From Ceratotherium simum simum (taxonomy: Eukaryota; Chordata; Mammalia; Perissodactyla; Rhinocerotidae), in assembly GCF_000283155.1 (NCBI RefSeq), contig NW_004454162.1, positions 57,150,816 through 57,214,815 on the forward strand: a stretch of 64,000 bases of DNA. The letters run 5' to 3'. Of the stretch, positions 57,776-64,000 are shown one piece after another. Numbering within the stretch: the stretch's first letter is position 1; each line of letters opens with the position of its first letter. Under the pieces are notes generated by a model. The model was not told the origin of the DNA. It did not search any database and worked only from the letters and a program-made list of their open reading frames with translations. The position numbers and the translations under genes were made by a program.

Positions 57776-57965
57776 ATTAATTAATTAATTTATTTTCTGA
57801 GGAAGATTGGCACTAACAACTCTTGCCATCTTCCTCTTTTTTCTTTTTTCTCACGAAAGCCGCAGAGCTCAGATTACGTCCTAGTTGCAGGTCCTTCTAG
57901 TTGCTCTATGTGGGACGCGGCCTCAGCACGCGTGAACTTAACCGCTACGCCACCGGACCGGCCCC
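57776..57965 (-). mobile_element. Short ERE-related SINE, sense to NHSL1
   Basis: The reverse complement starts GGGGCCGGTCCGGTGGCG and continues with 'aagttcacgcgtgctgaggccgcgtcccacatagagcaac'-type text, then a reduced body. A 20-bp target-site duplication, TCAGATCACTGATTTTTAAA, is perfect at 57756-57775 and 57966-57985. It is shorter and more diverged than the other three copies, pointing to a different subfamily or internal deletion. Confidence 0.92.
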
Positions 57966-59477
57966 TCAGATCACTGATTTTTAAAGCCATTACTACTAAC
58001 ATTTAATAAATGCATTATTTTCTGAACTGAAAGCCCTTGGCCACCACCATTTTATTTGTGTTTAAAATACTTCTGTGGGAACTGAAGGAAAGCAGATCTT
58101 GTATCTGTCCTAGGGATTATGAAACCCTGGTGTAAAGTTTCTGGTAGATATAGGTTTCCTAACCTCCACCCCAGCTATGTATCCATCGGATCATCAACAG
58201 CGGGGTGAAGGGCCAGTTCTACTGTACATCTTCCTCCAGTATGAAGGACTGAGAACACAGCAGACTTCAGACACACACATTTAGAAGAAAATCAATTCCA
58301 GTCCAACCGCGGTATCAGGTGTTATATAGCTGAAGAATCTAGTCTGAGTTTTCAAGGAAGCACGTCGGAAAAATCTACTGCACTCAAATATTATTCTTTG
58401 TAAACACTGGAGAACATATTTTCTTAATGAAAATCAAACCAAAATGCACTTTAAAATAGAAGGGGTTTACCTTCTATTTCATTGATTTACTGGGTTTGGC
58501 AATACTGGAAAAGAAAAGAAATCATATTGAGAGTTAAGATTCTGCCTCGCCAGTCATGCACGTTGGATTTTCCAAAATTACATTTGGATTTTCCATAAAT
58601 TCTTCAAAACAGTTGAACTTCAATTTATTTAAATTGTCTTCAAGAATCAACAAATTAGAGCATACTTAAGAGACTATAAATGGTTAAATGTTTTTTAAGC
58701 GACTCAGTTATTTGTAGCGTATCAAGTGAGTTGAAAAGCCATGTTCTATCTTAATGACATCATGGATGTAATATACACCTTTCAATGGATATTTTCCTAG
58801 ATAATTGGATAGCAATTTTAAATGACAGATTCCAAATAAATATGCCCTTTTGGTTTAGTATTACACTAATGATTCATTCTTCTCTTCCGTCTCCCCTTTG
58901 GAGTAAGAGTTTGTATGTAGTTACCCAGGAACACTTATGATGACATAAAAGCCAATTATTATATATGAAGTATTAAGTCAAAATTTATCCTCCCATAAAT
59001 GCATATTTGAGTCATAAGACCACTTCTTCACCAATTATTACTCCAAAGACACTTAGCACCCAAATCACCACAGACATAAAAGGACGAGGAAAGAACTGCA
59101 GCTTTAATGACGAAGCCCAAGCCTCTGTGAAGGTAAACATCTCCTCCCTTAATGGTGCCCATAAGACAGAACGTTCCAGGTGCTGGAGTATGATGTGCTT
59201 CACTGCGGGTAAGAAGAAAGAGGGGGCCCATCGGAAAATATGCCAACTACCACCCCGGAGTCAAGGAAAGGGAGTGAGTCCCAGGTCGCTGAGGCCTTCC
59301 TCTGCTAACGGCAGGTACCAGAAGGGAAGCAGTCAGGAGCTCAGACCCTGAAAGTGAACAGACCCTGTATGTTCGAGGGCCAGCCTGCAAGGACCTGGTG
59401 GGGCCGAGGGGATACAGTCCAACTTTCAAGGTGCTCACAGTTCAGCTGACTGAGTCATAAGCAAGCTTACAGGACAG

Positions 59478-59630
59478 TTTATGGAGCCGTGTTCTCCAAA
59501 TTCAGGTGCGTCAGAATCACCTGGAGAGCCTGTGGACACGTGGCTGGGCCCACTCTGAGCGTCTGATGCAGGTCTGCAGGGGCTGGGATCCTCCTGCTCT
59601 GGCCTGGGGGCTGAGCTGAGAGAACACCGC
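59478..59630 (+). repeat. MER5A-like hAT DNA transposon
   Basis: 'gtgttctccaaattcaggtgcgtcagaatcacctggagagcctgt' and 'ggctgggcccactctgagcgtctgatgcaggtctgcagggg' are in MER5A order. Confidence 0.7.
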
Positions 59631-60119
59631 TCAGAGTAAGGTAAGCACCTACAGAGCAGCAGGAACAAGATGAAGGGTGGTGGACAAGACATCTGTTTGG
59701 GGAGCAGGAGAAAATAGAAGTCCACTCAGAGGAGGCACCAGGCATGGCTCCCCAAGAGGGACACAATCCTGGAGGTTGGGGATTTCCTACAAAGTCTCAG
59801 TGAGAAGTGATGAAAAGCCCGAGGGGAAAAGAGGGTTAATGTGTTTCTTTGATTAAGTCACAAATGAGCCACTGGTCCACACTCACCAACAGAATAGCTG
59901 AAGAGGACACAGGTACCAAAGGATGAAGAAGAATTTAGCTGACAGAGTACAGATCACCGTAGAGGGGCAGAAATGCTACATCTGGTACCTATTTTTGTTC
60001 CTAAAGAATACTGTTTTGTTTCAGGAAAAGTGCCTTCCATGTCAAGATCCCCTTAGAATGCTCACAGAGTTCCTGCTTTTATTTTAACATCCCATTTCAG
60101 TTCATCCCATTTCAGGTGG

Positions 60120-60370
60120 TCACGACCACCTCTCCCCACCACACTGTGGTAATCCCACCCTGATCCTCTCACTGTGAACTTTTAACACAGAACTAGATGG
60201 AGCCACTTCAAGATGACGAGTCAGATTATGTCACGCCTGAGTTCAGACCTCTCCAATGGCTTCCCAGCCCTGAAAATAAAAGCCGATGTCCTCCTAATGG
60301 TTCCTAAGCCCTCCGTGACCTGACTCAGGGTAGGTGGCTGGCAGGTGCTCAGTGAGGTCACTGAATGAAT
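60120..60370 (+). repeat. L2 LINE 3' end
   Basis: 'agatgacgagtcagattatgtcacgcctgagttcagacctctccaatggcttcccagcc' and 'ccctccgtgacctgactcagg', ending 'aggtgctcagtgaggtcactgaatgaatga'. A compact, internally deleted L2 copy. Confidence 0.7.
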
Positions 60371-62869
60371 GAACCATCAGTTCCTGAAAGGGTACCACGA
60401 CCACGAGATAGAGATGGCACTCTGCCCCTCACCCAGGTGTATTTTACCCTTGGCCACGCCTACCACCTTAATTAACCCAAGGCAAGTGACCTGCCTATCT
60501 ATCTGGTTACCAGCCACGCCATAGTGTTTATTAAGCACAACAGGGGGAATGGGTTGGGACCAGCATCAACACAGGATTTAATGGGGGAGGGGCCCTAGTC
60601 TTATGCTCAAGGAATAAGAGGAGGGACGAGCAGGAAGCAGAATGAGATGGAAGGACGATGTGCGGTGCTCTTCAGGGTTATCCATCCAAGGAGATTTAGT
60701 CTCAGTAGAATTTCAGGGAAGCTGACCAAATCCAGCATTAAATCACTAACTGCCTCATAGGCACCTCCCACAAGGTTTCTGGTCAGATAGCACAGATGTC
60801 ACTGTGAAGCTCGTCTTCAGAGAAGGTGCCCAGGAGAGTTCGGGGGAGTGAGGTGGAGGAGGGGACGGAGATGGTGCTGCCTCTGACGTGACGGGTTCTC
60901 CACCAGGGAGGAAGGAGGAAAAGACGAATGACGGGCTGACTGAACTCACATGCCCAGCAGTTATCTTCACACAGTTCCCAGCGACTTCTCACTTCAACCT
61001 CCATGGTGTGTTCGGGGAATGAAGCGATCAGGACTGGAGGTGGAGAACCACAGACAAGAAATACTCTATTAACTGTGTCACCAGCGCAAACAGGAAATGA
61101 ACTTGCTGATGTTTGACTCCTATTGAAAAGAGTCTTTTTCCCCCCAAATCCTGGGACCTGTACCTCTGTTCCTGACGTGAAACACCGTAGGCCATCTCGT
61201 TTTATGTAGAAGAGCAAAAAAAGGTCACTTTGATTAATACTCTCCATCTATGGTTAACTCCTATTAGAGTGGAATGAAAACCTCTCCCCAAAACTTAGGG
61301 ATTAAATATTAAAACTTAAGCCACTGGATAAAACAGCTTTATTTTTCATTACAAACCATGGAAAGAATTACTCTTCAAATGTTATTTGCCATTGCAGAAA
61401 ACTAGTTTTTAACATTTCTTCTCTTCACATACCCAAATTAATTTAAGAAGACTTCAACAACTAAATCTGATTTAAAATAGGGGGAAGCTTTCTGATGCCC
61501 AGGGTTAATGTGTGTCTGCTAAGAGTCTGCATGTTCTTGCTGGCACCACCAGAGCACAGGTGGATTGGAGGTGATCTCATTTCACTTAGAATGAAAAAGC
61601 CTGTCACTGGCAGCCCTGGAGCTTCACGCAGGTCACTCGTTATCAAAATAAGAGATTCTAAACCAACAGAGACTCGGCTGAGCGGTGAACGATAAGAACC
61701 TTATCCACAGCCCCTTCAATGCAGCACTTTTATGCTGCTCTGAGCGAAATACAGAGGCACTCAAGTTACTCACTCTATCAGGAATTAAAACAGAATTGCT
61801 GAAACAGCAGACTGGCTACAGACACAGAAACAAAACAAAAAGCCTTTTGTTTAGACAATCCTAGTGCTTTGTTGAGACCCGGGTCATTTCAATGACTGTC
61901 TTTGCTATTCTTTCGTGTTGCTTACCATTAAAAAGAAAGGCAACACGTCTGTTACCCAACTGAACAAGAAATGCCGTTCACTTTCCTGCACTGTGCATCG
62001 ACTTCCCTCTCGGGGGTGAACCACTGTCAGGGTTTCCACACTCAGAGCAGTTGGTTTTATGAAGATTTCCATCAAATGCAACACAAGAAGGTAAAGAGCC
62101 CCTTTTGTACATAATTTCCATTCTGTTAATTCCTTATTTTTGTCTGTGCTCTTCTCTTTTCTCAATAGAGAATTTAATCCATTTTTTCATCAGGTTGGGC
62201 GACTTTCCCTAAGCACAAAAATTCCAAAAGAAGTCAAATGAAATACCAAACACATAAAAAAATATAAGCCTGTAATAACACTATCATTTGTCTTTGAAAA
62301 GTCAACCTAATTAAATTCACAAGCACGGAACCGGAGAACACCAGATGAAGGCACCCTTCTCGCCAAAGAACCAGCAACACCGTGGGGCCACATTTCTATC
62401 GAGCCGCCAGCCCACCTCACGAACAACTTCTCTGTTCTTCGGCTTCATCTCAAAACCTGCTGCCCCAATTCCCCATCCAGCAGACAGCGGCCGACACCTG
62501 ACCTGCCCGAGTTCCCTGCCGACGCCTCCGCAGCAAACATCCTCCACGCCTCTGTGTCTGCAATCCTGTCCCCTCTGGTGGGCTTCTTTTGTCTACATCC
62601 ATGTCTTAACTGGCTCTAGCTTTTACAACAAGTAATCAAATGGCCTCTACCCTGGTAGAGGCACCACTTCTACCACCTCAAAATATTGTCCCTTTTCTCT
62701 TGGCCTCGTTGACATCACCTACTTTCTTTAAAAATTACCTGTAGAATTTTTCTGCTTATAAAAGTAATTCTTATTTCATGAAATCTGGCTTCTTAAATCC
62801 AAAGATCTCCCTGAAACTGCTCTGTGGAAGGTCACCAATGGCCACCTACTGACCGATTCAGTGGCCTGG

Positions 62870-63190
62870 AGAGAGAATGGACGAGCAGTGGAGAGACAGG
62901 GAGGGTGGACGAGATGAGCTGGCATTCCAGGGGGAGGACTTGGTCCTCACATGTGGAGGCACAGGGCGAGGACTGGGCGGAGGGTGGAGAACGCTGGGTG
63001 CCGGGGGTGAGAGTGGGGGTGGGGAAGAACGCGACTGGGCAGATGAGGCTCCCTGGGCAGGGGTGAGACCATGAAGGTCCTCAGATGCTAAGGAAGTCAG
63101 GTTTTATCCAGTCAGTGACGGTGAGCTGGTAAAGAATTTTTAACAGAGAGGCATGATCCGATTTATGTTCTAAAGGCAACACCCAGGGAC
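62870..63190 (+). repeat. Ancient interspersed repeat
   Basis: 'tcctcagatgctaaggaagtcaggttttatccagtcagtgacgg' and 'taacagagaggcatgatccgatttatgttctaaaggcaac' match the same old family as at 10.8 kb, preceded by a G-rich, possibly diverged part. Confidence 0.5.
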
Positions 63191-64000
63191 AAGGGTGAGG
63201 CTCAATGACACCACCGTTATCAACCCGTATGTGAGTTATTCATAGGTACATCTTATCTCCCGGCCAGCTTTAGGCTTCCGAGGAAAGCAACCACGTCATT
63301 CCTCCTTGACTCAGCTGCAGGACGACTGAGGAAATTGTTATGTAAACACAAACTGAGATTTCAGACAACCCAGTTTGTCAGGACTTACACTCAGCACTAA
63401 GTAATATCTTTGTGTCAATAAACTCCACCCCTTTCACCCCTGAGCAGTCCCATCCTGAGAGGCCAGGCAGGATCTCAGAGCTCAGAAGGGGACCTGGACG
63501 TCGTAAACTGTTTTCCAGGGGAGGAACCAGTACAGAAGTGGAGTGTGATTTCCCGACGCCCACAGGCTACTGGCAGCACTAGGGTCAGAATCCTGGTCTC
63601 CATCTCATCTTCCGGAACAGTTAACAATAGCAGAGCAAGGTGTCGATGCCGCCGTGGTTTATGAAAGATGAGATAATTATATATCTTACCTCTGTTCAGT
63701 AGCTTTTTCAGAAGAACCTACCACTCCCCTCACCCCCACTCCCAATTCTATGCCAATTTTTGTTTAAACTAGAAAATAAGTTAAAATTCTATTTGAATAA
63801 GTAATTTAATGTTTCTTATTATAAAAAATTTAAAATAACCTTTCTTTAATCGGCGATATTCCACCTCCTCCTTTACACATCAATTTTACCAAAGGATTCT
63901 TCAGGAAGAATGAAGTAATGAACCAGGCAGAGTAAACCCACTGGCAAGAGGTACGTCACCAGCACCTCATCTTTCTTTCCCTCCTCCTTCCATAACCCGT

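Larger units (their letters stand above)
50923..64000 (-). other. NHSL1: NHSL1 intron reaching the right edge
   Basis: No further NHSL1 exon was recognised, and the preceding conserved exon (with the WAVE-homology C-terminal part) must lie beyond 64 kb. Contents: an old repeat at 53.85-54.13, an MLT1 LTR at 55.09, a MIR at 55.83, an ERE-related SINE at 57.78, a MER5A-like piece at 59.48, an L2 at 60.12 and an ancient repeat at 62.87 kb. Other parts are unique. An alternative first exon cannot be excluded by eye. Confidence 0.7.

Noticed and set aside
50923..64000. Search for the preceding NHSL1 exon or an alternative first exon
   Set aside because: I looked on the - strand for the conserved block before CDQLRQDG and for a short first exon and found neither, so none is reported. 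A divergent alternative first exon could be missed by eye.

Overview
The window is mammalian nuclear DNA, most likely from a perissodactyl and probably an equid. The best evidence is four copies of the equine tRNA-derived SINE family (ERE). Three have near-perfect target-site duplications. The rest of the repeat content (MIR, L2, MER5A-like, MLT1, ERVL, L1) is ordinary for a placental mammal. Every gene is a set of spliced exons, so most long open frames here are not genes.

Two convergent protein-coding genes are present, in the arrangement I recall for human chromosome 6q24. On the left, on the + strand, are the last two coding exons of HEBP2 (SOUL family haem-binding protein 2) at 723-903 and 3347-3545, followed by a 3' UTR to about 4.1 kb. 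From about 13.4 kb to the right edge, on the - strand, lies the 3' part of NHSL1 (NHS-like 1, an actin and cell-migration regulator of the Nance-Horan family). Six NHSL1 coding exons were placed at 50922-50795, 33694-33502, 29064-28933, 23715-20806, 20356-20224 and 16153-15418. Their splice phases agree at every junction. Together they give 1409 residues ending in TAG, with about 2 kb of 3' UTR below. The first exons of both genes lie outside the window: HEBP2 exons 1-2 to the left, and the NHSL1 N-terminal WAVE-homology exons to the right.

Region by region: 1-310 is a minisatellite of about 15 bp units in a HEBP2 intron. 4.1-13.4 kb is intergenic and holds a small CpG-dense block at 6.54-6.96 kb, an L1 fragment and a broken ERVL pol fossil at 8.2-10.25 kb. 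15.4-23.7 kb holds the NHSL1 C-terminal coding mass, including a 2.9 kb exon whose 3' half is extremely GC- and CpG-rich. 23.7-64 kb is mostly NHSL1 intron with three small exons and many interspersed repeats.

I found no operon, CRISPR array, defence system or other wholly new system. The items most worth checking are the isolated CpG-dense block at 6.54-6.96 kb, the loss of a family motif from the GC-rich NHSL1 exon, the Ena/VASP-type FPPPP motifs in NHSL1, and the young SINEs close to an NHSL1 exon. Repeat families were assigned by eye and their edges are approximate.
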